A stretch of DNA of 64,000 nucleotides from Natronoglycomyces albus (lineage in GTDB: Bacteria > Actinomycetota > Actinomycetes > Mycobacteriales > Micromonosporaceae). Made by a program: the position numbers and the translations under genes. Below are positions 44,076 through 51,730 of the stretch, in pieces. Position 1 is the first letter of the stretch; every line of letters begins with the position of its first letter. Under the pieces are notes generated by a model that ran no database searches, was not told the DNA's origin, and saw only the letters and a program-made list of their open reading frames with translations. The DNA lies in NCBI RefSeq assembly GCF_016925535.1, contig NZ_CP070496.1:2108001-2172000 (forward strand), in the 5' to 3' direction.

Positions 44076-44363
44076 ATGACGTTCACTTCGCACGCCCGCG
44101 TGGACACCGATCGACCCGCGCGTTACCTCAAACAGCTATGCAGTCACTTCGACCGCAAGGCGAACTCAACTTTTGACGAAGAAAAGGGCCGCACCGACTT
44201 CGAATTCGGTGTCTGTGAATTCCTTGTCGAACAAGGGGCTCTCGTCCTGGATCTCACCGCCGGGGACCTCGACCAGCTCGACAAGCTTGAGTTCGTCGTC
44301 GGTGACCACTTGGAGCGTTTCGGCAAGAAGGATGGCCTAGCCGTCAACTGGAAACGCGACTGA
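44076..44363 (+). CDS. DUF2218 family protein
   Basis: This is a 95-residue protein with the DUF2218 pattern: ARVDTDRPARYLKQLCSHF near the start, a two-strand middle and a C-terminal LEFVVGDHLERFGKKDGL. The family is often linked with iron-siderophore genes, but its activity is unknown to me. GGGAGGG lies 6-8 bases upstream of the ATG, 4 bases after the binding-protein stop, so it is co-transcribed with it. Confidence 0.85.
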   Translation: MTFTSHARVDTDRPARYLKQLCSHFDRKANSTFDEEKGRTDFEFGVCEFLVEQGALVLDLTAGDLDQLDKLEFVVGDHLERFGKKDGLAVNWKRD

Positions 44364-44438
44364 GGCGACGTCGAACCACGCCGCCTCGCCCGCGCATCGC
44401 CACCAACCAACGACAAAAGCGCTGACACAAGGTCGCAA

Positions 44439-44454
44439 GTTTACCCAGGTAAAC
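44439..44454. other. 16-bp palindrome between convergent genes
   Basis: GTTTACC CA GGTAAAC is a perfect 7-bp inverted repeat between the ends of the DUF2218 and PPTase genes. It could be a short terminator stem or a protein site; neither is supported further. Confidence 0.35.
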
Positions 44455-44493
44455 AAGTCAATGGACACGCAGCATGCGCCCTAGGCGCTAGCG

Positions 44494-45258
44494 TCAACGA
44501 TGGGCGGGCGAGGCCAACAATTCACTGCCATCACGTTCGACAACCGCCAATGCCGACCGATCGGTCACGACAGCGACGGTCGCGAGGTGACCGGTACGGG
44601 CACTCACATCACGCATCAGCATGGGCCCTGGCGCATCTTGATAACGCAAGAGAGCGGCACTTTGATCGGGACCGGTGACCGAAATATCCGTCATCGCCAC
44701 TCGCAGCCCCACTCCCGCCGCCTTCAAGACCGCCTCTTTGCGCACCCAATATCGCAAAAATCCGCTATCGTACTGGGATTCTGGCAACGAGCGCAAGGTT
44801 CTACGTTCCCCTTCGGTGAGCACCAACTCATCGACCTCCGGCACCCTCTGGCTCGTCGGCTCCACATCGAGACCAATGGGACCGGCCTGCGTCAACGCCA
44901 CCCCAACCAGATCTCCCGCATGAGAGACCGAAATGTGCCACGTATCGCCTGGAACGCGCGGCCGCCCATGGGGACGCTCACAATCGTCGCAGTGCCGACT
45001 CAGCGCGACATCTACCGGATGTTTCCCCAGTAGCCGCGCCAACGCCAAGCGAGTCATGACGCAACCTACGATGAAACGATTCTGGTCCACCGGTTGACGG
45101 TAGGCCCGGGCCCGCCCCCGTTCCTCGGGATTAAGCAAGTCGAAATGATGGCGCTGGGCTTGATCAGGCTGGCCCCACCAAACGGTGCACGTCGCCGAGT
45201 ACCCCGAGGCGTCAACCACCGTGGAACCATCACGGTCGACATCTGTTCGCACGTCCAT
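44494..45258 (-). CDS. 4'-phosphopantetheinyl transferase (Sfp type)
   Basis: This is a 254-residue Sfp/EntD-type enzyme. IGLDVEPTSQR holds the metal-binding Asp-x-Glu and YWVRKEAVLKAAGVGL the second conserved block. WHISVSHAGDLVGVAL is the typical strand before them. It transfers phosphopantetheine from CoA to carrier serines, here the PCP of the NRPS and the aryl carrier of the isochorismatase. A half iron box (CTAGGTTAGG on its strand, just upstream of the ATG) is suggestive but too short to count as an operator. Confidence 0.9.
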   Translation of the reverse strand: MDVRTDVDRDGSTVVDASGYSATCTVWWGQPDQAQRHHFDLLNPEERGRARAYRQPVDQNRFIVGCVMTRLALARLLGKHPVDVALSRHCDDCERPHGRPRVPGDTWHISVSHAGDLVGVALTQAGPIGLDVEPTSQRVPEVDELVLTEGERRTLRSLPESQYDSGFLRYWVRKEAVLKAAGVGLRVAMTDISVTGPDQSAALLRYQDAPGPMLMRDVSARTGHLATVAVVTDRSALAVVERDGSELLASPAHR

Positions 45259-45402
45259 GACCCTAACCTAGATGGGCCGAGCCTAGGTGGTTCCACAGCG
45301 GGGCCACATTGCCCCACAGCTTGCCTGCCACACGGTGGACAGTAGCGGCATTTTCAGGCCGTCAAAAGCGACCATGCTCTCGTACTTCGTTAAGCTACGT
45401 GC

Positions 45403-46236
45403 ATGGAAAAGGACAATCCGTGGCGCAGCCTCGCCCCCGGCGTGTGGGTACGGCGCTGGCATCGGCTCGACCTCAACCTAGGCCTAGTGGTGGGCAATGA
45501 ACGTTGTCTGGTGATCGACACCGGATGCGACCTCAACGACGGTCGGCAACTGGCCGAGGAGATCCGCAACATCACCGATTTGCCCTGGCAGGTGGCCTAT
45601 ACGCATGACCACTTCGACCACTTCTTCGGCACGGCCGCCTTCAGCGATGTCCAGGCGGTCTGGGCCGCCGCTTCAGCCGAGGCATTCACCGTCTCCGCCG
45701 AAATCGCACGCACGCATTGGGCCGCCAACTTCGACAGGCAAGAGCGCCCGGACCTGGCTGCGGCGCTGCGAGAGACCCCGTTGGTCGTCCCGGATCGACT
45801 CCTCACCGAGGACACCCACCTAGATCTTGGCGGCCGCACCGTCACCTTGCGACACCCTGGGCGTGGGCATACCGCCTGTGACCTCATCGTCGAAGTACCG
45901 CCGATGGGCGAACGGATGAGCAACACTTCAGCGACCAGCGTCGTGTTCGTAGGAGACCTGGTCGAAAACGGTGCTCCCCCACAGTTCGGGGACGCCTTCG
46001 TTCACGAGTGGCCTGCCACCGTCGCCTCAACACTGCGAAGTAGACCGACCATCGTGGTCCCCGGCCATGGCGAACCGACGGATCTTGCCTGGGCCCTCGC
46101 CCAGCAGTCGGACCTTAAACGCATCGGCGATCTCTGCGAACAGATTAGGGATGGCCTCCTCTCGGTGGAAGAGGCCATCCCTGCGAGTCCCTGGGACGAG
46201 CCGACTTTGCGCCAGGCGCTCAGCCGACTCGACTAG
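45403..46236 (+). CDS. MBL fold metallo-hydrolase
   Basis: This is a 277-residue metallo-beta-lactamase-fold protein. The zinc motif is THDHFDH (about residues 67-73, HxHxDH). It also has PGRGHTACDLIV near 146, VVFVGDLVENG with the bridging Asp, and VVPGHGEPTD at the end. It hydrolyses an unknown ester, thioester or lactam. A perfect 11-bp inverted repeat (46148-46181) lies inside its last 90 bases. Placement next to the siderophore genes may be incidental. Confidence 0.88.
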   Translation: MEKDNPWRSLAPGVWVRRWHRLDLNLGLVVGNERCLVIDTGCDLNDGRQLAEEIRNITDLPWQVAYTHDHFDHFFGTAAFSDVQAVWAAASAEAFTVSAEIARTHWAANFDRQERPDLAAALRETPLVVPDRLLTEDTHLDLGGRTVTLRHPGRGHTACDLIVEVPPMGERMSNTSATSVVFVGDLVENGAPPQFGDAFVHEWPATVASTLRSRPTIVVPGHGEPTDLAWALAQQSDLKRIGDLCEQIRDGLLSVEEAIPASPWDEPTLRQALSRLD

Positions 46237-46250
46237 GAGTCAGATGTGGA

Positions 46251-46988
46251 CTATTGATTGCCCGGACCAGAGGTGTCGGTGTAACCCGTTGGCCCCTGGT
46301 TGTGCGGCGGATAGTTGGGCCCCTGAGGCGGGTAATTGGGCCCGGCGGGCGGATACCCGTGGGGCGGGTAGCCCGGGGGCATGCCACCGGCGGGCGGCTG
46401 CTTGCGGAAGAACTGGTTGGCCGCGGGCAGTGCCAAGAACACGATAATGAGGATGGAGCCCAGCAGCAATAGACCCAGCTGAATGTACTCGTTGATCTCC
46501 AGCCAGGCCGGAATAGCCTGTTCAAAGGCTTCCATAACCTCGGCTTCGACTTGTTCGTCTCCTGAGGACACCTGCATCGTGGCATCACGCTGACCAAAGG
46601 CGCCTGGCAGCCCACAGCATGCCAACCCGATGCTGGCCAAAATCCAGGTCAGAATACGAGCAGGCCGCTTGGCCTTACTGTTGAGCAGAGCCAAGATGGC
46701 ATAGAACGAGGCGAAGACGAACAGTAGGATAGCGACCAACACCAGCATCATCAGGACGACGGTATCGATCATCTCCATGTCGGAGGCCGACAACTGTTCG
46801 CCCGATTCGCGGATCGCCGACTCCGCCAGGTCTCTGACTTCTCCTCGCATCGAAATGAACCCGATGCCGGAAATGACCAAGCTAATGGCGGTGGCATACA
46901 TCAGCCACACCGCGGCCGTGACGACTCCGGGGCGAGGCGGGGGCCCTGCGGGTTGATGCATCTGTTGCTGCGGTGGTGGATATGCCAT
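46251..46988 (-). CDS. Proline-rich integral membrane protein
   Basis: This is a 245-residue protein. A short Pro/Gln-rich N-terminus (MAYPPPQQQMHQPAGPPPRP) is followed by four transmembrane helices (about residues 22-42, 75-98, 108-128 and 160-182). The Pro/Gly/Tyr-rich tail repeats PPxGPNYPP. Such layouts are common in uncharacterised actinobacterial membrane proteins. The ATG at 46988 has GAGAGG upstream; the frame extends further upstream, but those residues look spurious. Function unknown. Confidence 0.75.
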   Translation of the reverse strand: MAYPPPQQQMHQPAGPPPRPGVVTAAVWLMYATAISLVISGIGFISMRGEVRDLAESAIRESGEQLSASDMEMIDTVVLMMLVLVAILLFVFASFYAILALLNSKAKRPARILTWILASIGLACCGLPGAFGQRDATMQVSSGDEQVEAEVMEAFEQAIPAWLEINEYIQLGLLLLGSILIIVFLALPAANQFFRKQPPAGGMPPGYPPHGYPPAGPNYPPQGPNYPPHNQGPTGYTDTSGPGNQ

Positions 46989-47478
46989 AGAAACCTCTCT
47001 CAATGCGGTGATCTTGCCCCATCTTAAGCCGAAGGGGCAACTACCGTACCCATCATGTGAACATCCAATCATTTGCCTCATATGCCCAGCCAACGGCCTT
47101 CTCACATGCCCTTGGGCATCGGGCGAAGTGGGAGAAGGCGCCTATTGCACGCAAAGTCGGTTCTAGGCCCTCTAGGCCCCAGCACTTGGGGCTTTGGACA
47201 GTGAGGTCTTGGCGCAGCGGCCTTCTGGTCGCAGACGAATTTCTCATGCTTGCTCCCACTGGGCGCTGATTAAGGTTGGCGTGGTCCTCGAAGTCGCCCC
47301 CATGCGGGGAAGGTGGCATTCGGGCTGTCGCGTGAATCGTCCTTAGGGGACTATGCAGCGGTAGGCTTCACCATTGACATCGACGAGGTGTCCGACCAGG
47401 GTGAGGCAGATACTGCCGGGTCTCGGCGGATTGACCACCGTCGGTAGGAGTAGGTCATGTGCTCCATTGCAGCCTTAG
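46989..47478. other. 490-bp gap without a supportable gene
   Basis: Short frames exist on both strands (for example 47057-47269 plus and 47053-47319 minus), but they have no ribosome site and no protein-like composition. A small hairpin GCCCCA/TGGGGC lies near 47175-47192. Confidence 0.5.
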
Positions 47479-47640
47479 TTAGCCTGACAAAAGTGTGGCC
47501 ACAGCTGTTGCACCCGTCGCTATCGACGAACTCGACTTCAAAGGCTGGTTTGGGTTCGATGTAAATGTGAGCAATGGCGCCAGCCTTCAAGCCTTCCTTG
47601 GCAGCTCGCCTACCAGTTCAATCACATCATTCTCTTTCAT
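47479..47640 (-). pseudogene. DUF4926-like gene broken by two frameshifts
   Basis: From the ATG at 47640 the frame gives MKENDVIELVGELP and then stops. One base earlier in register it continues as EGLKAGAIAHIYIEP and FEVEFVDSDG. A second shift gives ATAVATLLSG before a stop. Spliced together this reads like a complete small DUF4926 protein (LxGLxxGxxGxVVEV ... YEVEFVDxxG). One missing base in the CCAAGG run and one more near 47512 would explain it. It could instead be sequencing errors. Confidence 0.55.
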
Positions 47641-47657
47641 TGCTTCCCCGTGACAGG

Positions 47658-47695
47658 CCAGTGTGCCCGGACAATTCAACGCCCGGGCACACTGG
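47658..47695 (-). terminator. Terminator hairpin after the first DHA2 pump
   Basis: CCAGTGTGCCCGG and CCGGGCACACTGG form a perfect 13-bp stem just beyond the leftward pump gene's stop codon at 47708. Confidence 0.7.
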
Positions 47696-47707
47696 GACCA
47701 AGTTGTA

Positions 47708-49309
47708 TTACTCGCGTCCGGCCAGCACGGCGACGGGTCGATCGGACTGGGAGTGATCCGGTGGCGGCGAAGGACGCATGTGTTTCTTCCGCAACGTCGT
47801 AGCGACCATGATCATCGCCAGCACCACTAGTGCCGCACCGATGGCGGAGGTGAGGTGAATACCGTTGGTGAACGCGGTGTTGGCCGCGTCCATAAGGGCC
47901 GCCCCTTCCTCAGCCTCCATGCCGCGTGAAGCATTCACCGCACCGCCCAAGGTCTCCTTCGCGGCCGCGGGAGCCTCGGCGGGCAGGTGGAAACGGTAAA
48001 ACGCCGACAGGACACTTCCCAGGATCGCGACCCCCAAAGCACCGCCCAATTCGTAGGCGGTCTCCGAGATCGCCGAGGCAGCTCCGGCACGCGCGGGCGG
48101 AGCCGCGGTGAGGATCGCACCGTTGGTAACCGTCTCCGCCAGCCCGATCCCCACACCGATCAGGCCAAACGCCACGGCGACGAAGATAGCGCCATCGGAT
48201 TCCGGTAGTTGGGTGAGGGCAACAAATCCAGCCAACACGGTCGTCAACCCCATGAGGATAATGGCGCGCAGCCCCATCCACCGTGACAGTCGCACCGCGA
48301 TGAAGCTGGTGACGACGGAGAGCGCCAGGCCTGGCAACAGCACCAGCCCCGCGTTAAACGGGGAAATGCCCAAGACGATTTGGAGATATTGCGTGAGGAA
48401 GAATAGGGCCGCGACCATCGAGAAGACAATCATCAGGTTGGTCGCCACCGAAGCGGAGAACGTGCGGATGGTAAACAGCCGGACATCGATCAGCGGGTGT
48501 GGCAGTCGCAATTGGCGGCGTACGAACCATGCCCCCACGGCCAGACCAGCGACCAATGCGGTCAACGCCAGGGCCAGGTTGTCACCGGTGGCTAGTTTCT
48601 TGACGCCATAGACGACCGGCAGCATTGCCGCTAGCGACAGCACCACACTTGGGAAGTCGAATTTGCCTGGTTCGGGGTTGCGTGATTCGCGTAGGACCAG
48701 CGGCCCCACTCCGATGATGACGACCATGACCGGAACGGCGAGCAGGAAGACCGAACCCCACCAGAAGTGTTCGAGTAGCCATCCGCCCACCAGCGGGCCA
48801 GCGGCCATTCCACCGGAGAAGGCGGAGGCCCAGATGGCGATGGCCAGCAGGCGCTGACTTTCGTTGGGGAACATGTTGCGTAGCAGCGACAAGGTCGATG
48901 GCATGAGGGTCGCTCCGGCGACTCCCAGCAGCACGCGCGCGGCGATGAGCATTTCGGCTGATTGCGAATAAGCGGCCACGACTGAGGCGACGGCGAAGCC
49001 GACCGCACCAATCATGAGCAGCCGGCGGCGGCCGATCCGGTCGCCAAGTGAGCCCATGGTGATGAGTAGGCCAGCCAGTACAAATCCGTAGACGTCCACG
49101 ATCCACAGCATTTGAGCGCTGGTCGGTGAGAGGTCCTCACTCAGGTGCGGCACGGCAAAGCCGAGCACTGTCATGTCGATGGCGATAAGCAGGACCGGAA
49201 GGGTAAGCACGGCTAGGCCGAGCCATTGGCGCAGGCCAGCGCGGGGTTCCTCGCCGGAGAAGGAGTTGTCGTGGGTGATCGTCTCGGTGGAGACGTTGCC
49301 GGTAGTCAT
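47708..49309 (-). CDS. DHA2 family multidrug efflux MFS transporter
   Basis: This is a 533-residue transporter with 14 predicted helices. The family motifs include LDxT-like AIDMTVLGFAVPHL in helix 1, GSLGDRIGRRRLL (motif A) and GVAGATLMPSTLSLLRNMF (motif C-like). It should expel cationic or hydrophobic drugs using the proton gradient (LfrA/QacA/SmvA group). Divergent from a TetR regulator with twin operators between them, so it is probably derepressed by its substrates. Confidence 0.92.
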   Translation of the reverse strand: MTTGNVSTETITHDNSFSGEEPRAGLRQWLGLAVLTLPVLLIAIDMTVLGFAVPHLSEDLSPTSAQMLWIVDVYGFVLAGLLITMGSLGDRIGRRRLLMIGAVGFAVASVVAAYSQSAEMLIAARVLLGVAGATLMPSTLSLLRNMFPNESQRLLAIAIWASAFSGGMAAGPLVGGWLLEHFWWGSVFLLAVPVMVVIIGVGPLVLRESRNPEPGKFDFPSVVLSLAAMLPVVYGVKKLATGDNLALALTALVAGLAVGAWFVRRQLRLPHPLIDVRLFTIRTFSASVATNLMIVFSMVAALFFLTQYLQIVLGISPFNAGLVLLPGLALSVVTSFIAVRLSRWMGLRAIILMGLTTVLAGFVALTQLPESDGAIFVAVAFGLIGVGIGLAETVTNGAILTAAPPARAGAASAISETAYELGGALGVAILGSVLSAFYRFHLPAEAPAAAKETLGGAVNASRGMEAEEGAALMDAANTAFTNGIHLTSAIGAALVVLAMIMVATTLRKKHMRPSPPPDHSQSDRPVAVLAGRE

Positions 49310-49330
49310 CGATTCCTCGTAACATTAGTG

Positions 49331-49368
49331 TACCGTCTGGACGGTAAATAAAACCGTCTGGTCGGTAT
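49331..49368. promoter_or_regulatory. Twin TetR-type operators
   Basis: Two similar inverted repeats, TACCGTCTGGACGGTA (49331-49346) and AACCGTCTGGTCGGTAT (49352-49368), lie about 21-22 bases apart centre to centre. They sit between the pump and the TetR gene and overlap the likely promoters of both. Confidence 0.85.
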
Positions 49369-49388
49369 AGTACCGCGACTCGTTTAGG

Positions 49389-49940
49389 ATGTTCAAGGTG
49401 AAAACCAATAAGCGTGACCTAATTCTCGATGCCCTCCAGGACATCCTGGTCAATGACGGTACGGCGGCGGTGACGCTCGAGGCCGTAGCCGCCGCGGCCG
49501 GAGTCTCCAAAGGGGGGCTGCTCTATCACTTCCCCAGCAAGAGCGCGCTCTACACCGGGCTCGCCAAGCGGCTACGCGAGGCCGAAGAACTGGAGTTCGC
49601 GCGGGCCCGCCAACAAGGCATCGTGGAGGGATTCCTGCGCTCGTCGATCACGGAATCGACAGAGGGCAAGGCGGGCTACTGGGCGCTATTGACCGCACTG
49701 CAAGGCCGCCGGGAAGACCTCACCGATGAGGCCGTGGAGCATTTGCACTACGTATTCAACGAGTGGTCTGTACTTTTGGCCGAAGAGGTTGACGATCCAG
49801 CTCTCTTGGGCATCATTCGCCTGGTCGGGGATGGCCTATTCCTCACCGCGATCTCCGGGCTTCCCCAAGCGGGCCCCGAGGTTATCGACGCGGTGGTGGA
49901 GCGACTGGTTTCCCTCGTTGAGGTCGACAAGCAAGCATGA
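49389..49940 (+). CDS. TetR family transcriptional regulator
   Basis: This is a 183-residue repressor. The N-terminal HTH (about residues 8-52) includes AAVTLEAVAAAAGVSKGGLLYHFPSK in two parts typical of TetR, with the GGLLYHF recognition helix. The C-terminal ligand domain is helical. It most likely represses the divergent efflux pump and itself through the two palindromes in the shared intergenic region. Confidence 0.92.
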   Translation: MFKVKTNKRDLILDALQDILVNDGTAAVTLEAVAAAAGVSKGGLLYHFPSKSALYTGLAKRLREAEELEFARARQQGIVEGFLRSSITESTEGKAGYWALLTALQGRREDLTDEAVEHLHYVFNEWSVLLAEEVDDPALLGIIRLVGDGLFLTAISGLPQAGPEVIDAVVERLVSLVEVDKQA

Positions 49941-50285
49941 GGCCACATGGCCGTGCCTCACACCTGGGACATGACCCACCCCATGCCCCCGCCAGGCAGC
50001 TACCTACGTGACAGCGTGTGGCTTCGGCGTGACGTCAGCGCACCACTCTTTAAAAGTTACTGACAAGTATTCCACAGGGGATTTACCTGCTAATTAGCTC
50101 TGACCTCGGTATTCAACCTGCTCCCACTGAGCGACGATGAGCAATCGAAACTGTTGTATATATTGATATTTCGGCGCGAATTGCATAGTCTGATGGGTGC
50201 CCTGTCAACCAACCAATTCGTGTCCTTGAGGTTTCCCAACCTGACACATGGCTGCTTGTGCTTACCCCCTTGAAAGGCACGCACG
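49941..50285. other. 345-bp intergenic region before the protease gene
   Basis: There is no gene. Its right half is AT-richer (ATATTGATATTT near 50158) and must contain the protease promoter; AAAGG at 50272-50276 is the ribosome site. Confidence 0.5.
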
Positions 50286-51599
50286 ATGAAACTACGCAGA
50301 ACTTTCGCCGTTGGCGCGGCTGCCACCATCGCCGTGGCCAGCGTCTTTACATTCCATACCGCCGCCCATGCTGATCAGGAGATCATCGAACTAGGTGACC
50401 CCCGCGCCGACGCAGTTAGCCCAGTTGACCCCAGAATCGTCGAGGCCATGGCCGAGGCGAACGAAGAGACACCCGCCGAAGTCTATAACCGACTGGCCGT
50501 GCAGGACCTTGCCTCAGAGGTGGAGGAACAGTGGCACGACCATCCGAACTTCGGTGGTGTGTGGGTCGACGAAACTGCTGAGGAGATCTTCCTCGCCACC
50601 ACCGACGCAAAGGCCATCGTTGATCCGCGGGCCACCACCGTCGAGGTGAACTACACGGTCAGTGAGCTCGCCGAGTACGTTGACCTCTTGGTCAATCCAG
50701 CTGAGGACCATTCCGAAGCCGACAGCTTGGCTTCACCATCCCAACTAGAGACTGACGACGTTGATTCGGAACGCGACAATGGCGAGATGCGGATCAACGG
50801 TCCAGGCATCCATGGCGGATTCGTCAATGTCATGGGAAACCTCGCCGTTGTCGAAGCTGTCGACTCCGAACCGATCGAGGAGCTTGCCGCGCGGGAGGGA
50901 ATCCCCAGTGATGCCTACACCGTCGACGTGCGCGACGAGGGCAACGAGACGTTTCTGGCCGACCTAGACGCCGAGACCCAGGTTGGTCTCCAACCACGAT
51001 TCGACGACAATCCCAACCACATTTACGGCGGCGACACCTACCACGCTGGCGGAGTTTGCACCGTGGGATTTGGCGTGATCAAGGCCAACGGTGGCGCCGC
51101 ATTCGTCACGGCTGGACACTGTGGTTCGGTTGGTACCACCGTCACCCATGGAACTGCTGAGGGAAGCATATTCACTCAGTCGGTCTTCCCCGGTAGTGAC
51201 GCGGCGGTCGTTGACGTTCCCCCGCACAAGACGATGATGAACGCAGTACGCGCGGCCAGCCATGTCGTGCAGATTCAAGGCAGCAAAGAGGCTCCGGTCG
51301 GTGCCACGGTATGTAAGTACTCGATGTTGCATGGAATCAGCTGTGGGGTTATCGAGGCGCGCAATGTGTCCGTAACCTACCCCCAGGGAATGGTCCGGGG
51401 TCTCACGCGGACCAATATATGCTCCGAGCCTGGAGACTCTGGTGCTCCGGTGATCAGTAGCGCTCACGCCCAGGGAATCGTCTCGGGTGGCTCAGGCAAC
51501 TGTTCGATGGGCGGAACCACCTTCATACAGCCCATCAACCCGATACTGAACGCGTGGAACCTGACCCTAGGTGGAGCGACGCCTCCCACCACCTCATAG
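50286..51599 (+). CDS. Secreted S1 family serine protease (streptogrisin-like)
   Basis: This is a 437-residue preproprotease. The signal peptide (1-30, ending AHA) is followed by a pro-region of roughly 200 residues and a chymotrypsin-fold catalytic domain. The triad is visible: His278 in FVTAGHCG, Asp305 in GSDAAVVDV and Ser385 in SEPGDSGAPVIS. Cys pairs flank His (VCTVGFG ... GHCG) and the specificity pocket (NICSEPGDSG ... GNCSMGG), as in streptogrisins and alpha-lytic protease. It acts outside the cell after self-cleavage of the pro-region. A strong terminator follows. Confidence 0.93.
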   Translation: MKLRRTFAVGAAATIAVASVFTFHTAAHADQEIIELGDPRADAVSPVDPRIVEAMAEANEETPAEVYNRLAVQDLASEVEEQWHDHPNFGGVWVDETAEEIFLATTDAKAIVDPRATTVEVNYTVSELAEYVDLLVNPAEDHSEADSLASPSQLETDDVDSERDNGEMRINGPGIHGGFVNVMGNLAVVEAVDSEPIEELAAREGIPSDAYTVDVRDEGNETFLADLDAETQVGLQPRFDDNPNHIYGGDTYHAGGVCTVGFGVIKANGGAAFVTAGHCGSVGTTVTHGTAEGSIFTQSVFPGSDAAVVDVPPHKTMMNAVRAASHVVQIQGSKEAPVGATVCKYSMLHGISCGVIEARNVSVTYPQGMVRGLTRTNICSEPGDSGAPVISSAHAQGIVSGGSGNCSMGGTTFIQPINPILNAWNLTLGGATPPTTS

Positions 51600-51654
51600 C
51601 GCCTACCGGCAGCTTAGAGAGCCGGATGCGTGTCCCGCCGCGCCCTTAACATCA

Positions 51655-51695
51655 CCAGTGGTCGGCAATCCGTGGATTGCCGACCACTGGCTTTT
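51655..51695 (+). terminator. Rho-independent terminator after the protease gene
   Basis: CCAGTGGTCGGCAATC and GATTGCCGACCACTGG form a perfect 16-bp stem with a 4-base loop, followed by CTTTTG. Confidence 0.88.
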
Positions 51696-51730
51696 GCCCT
51701 TCGTCTTTGGTTCAAGCAGGACTTTGGTCG

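Noticed and set aside
44473-44495. Possible fifth copy of the dispersed repeat (GCCCTAGGCG)
   Set aside because: Only the short left-edge string matches; the conserved core and hairpin do not follow.
45259-45275. Iron box upstream of the PPTase gene
   Set aside because: Only one half-site (CTAGGTTAGG on the minus strand) resembles the consensus; the other half is missing, so it is not called as an operator.
47053-47319. 88-codon minus-strand frame in the gap after the Pro-rich membrane protein
   Set aside because: The predicted protein is low-information with many Arg/Pro/Cys and no start signal.
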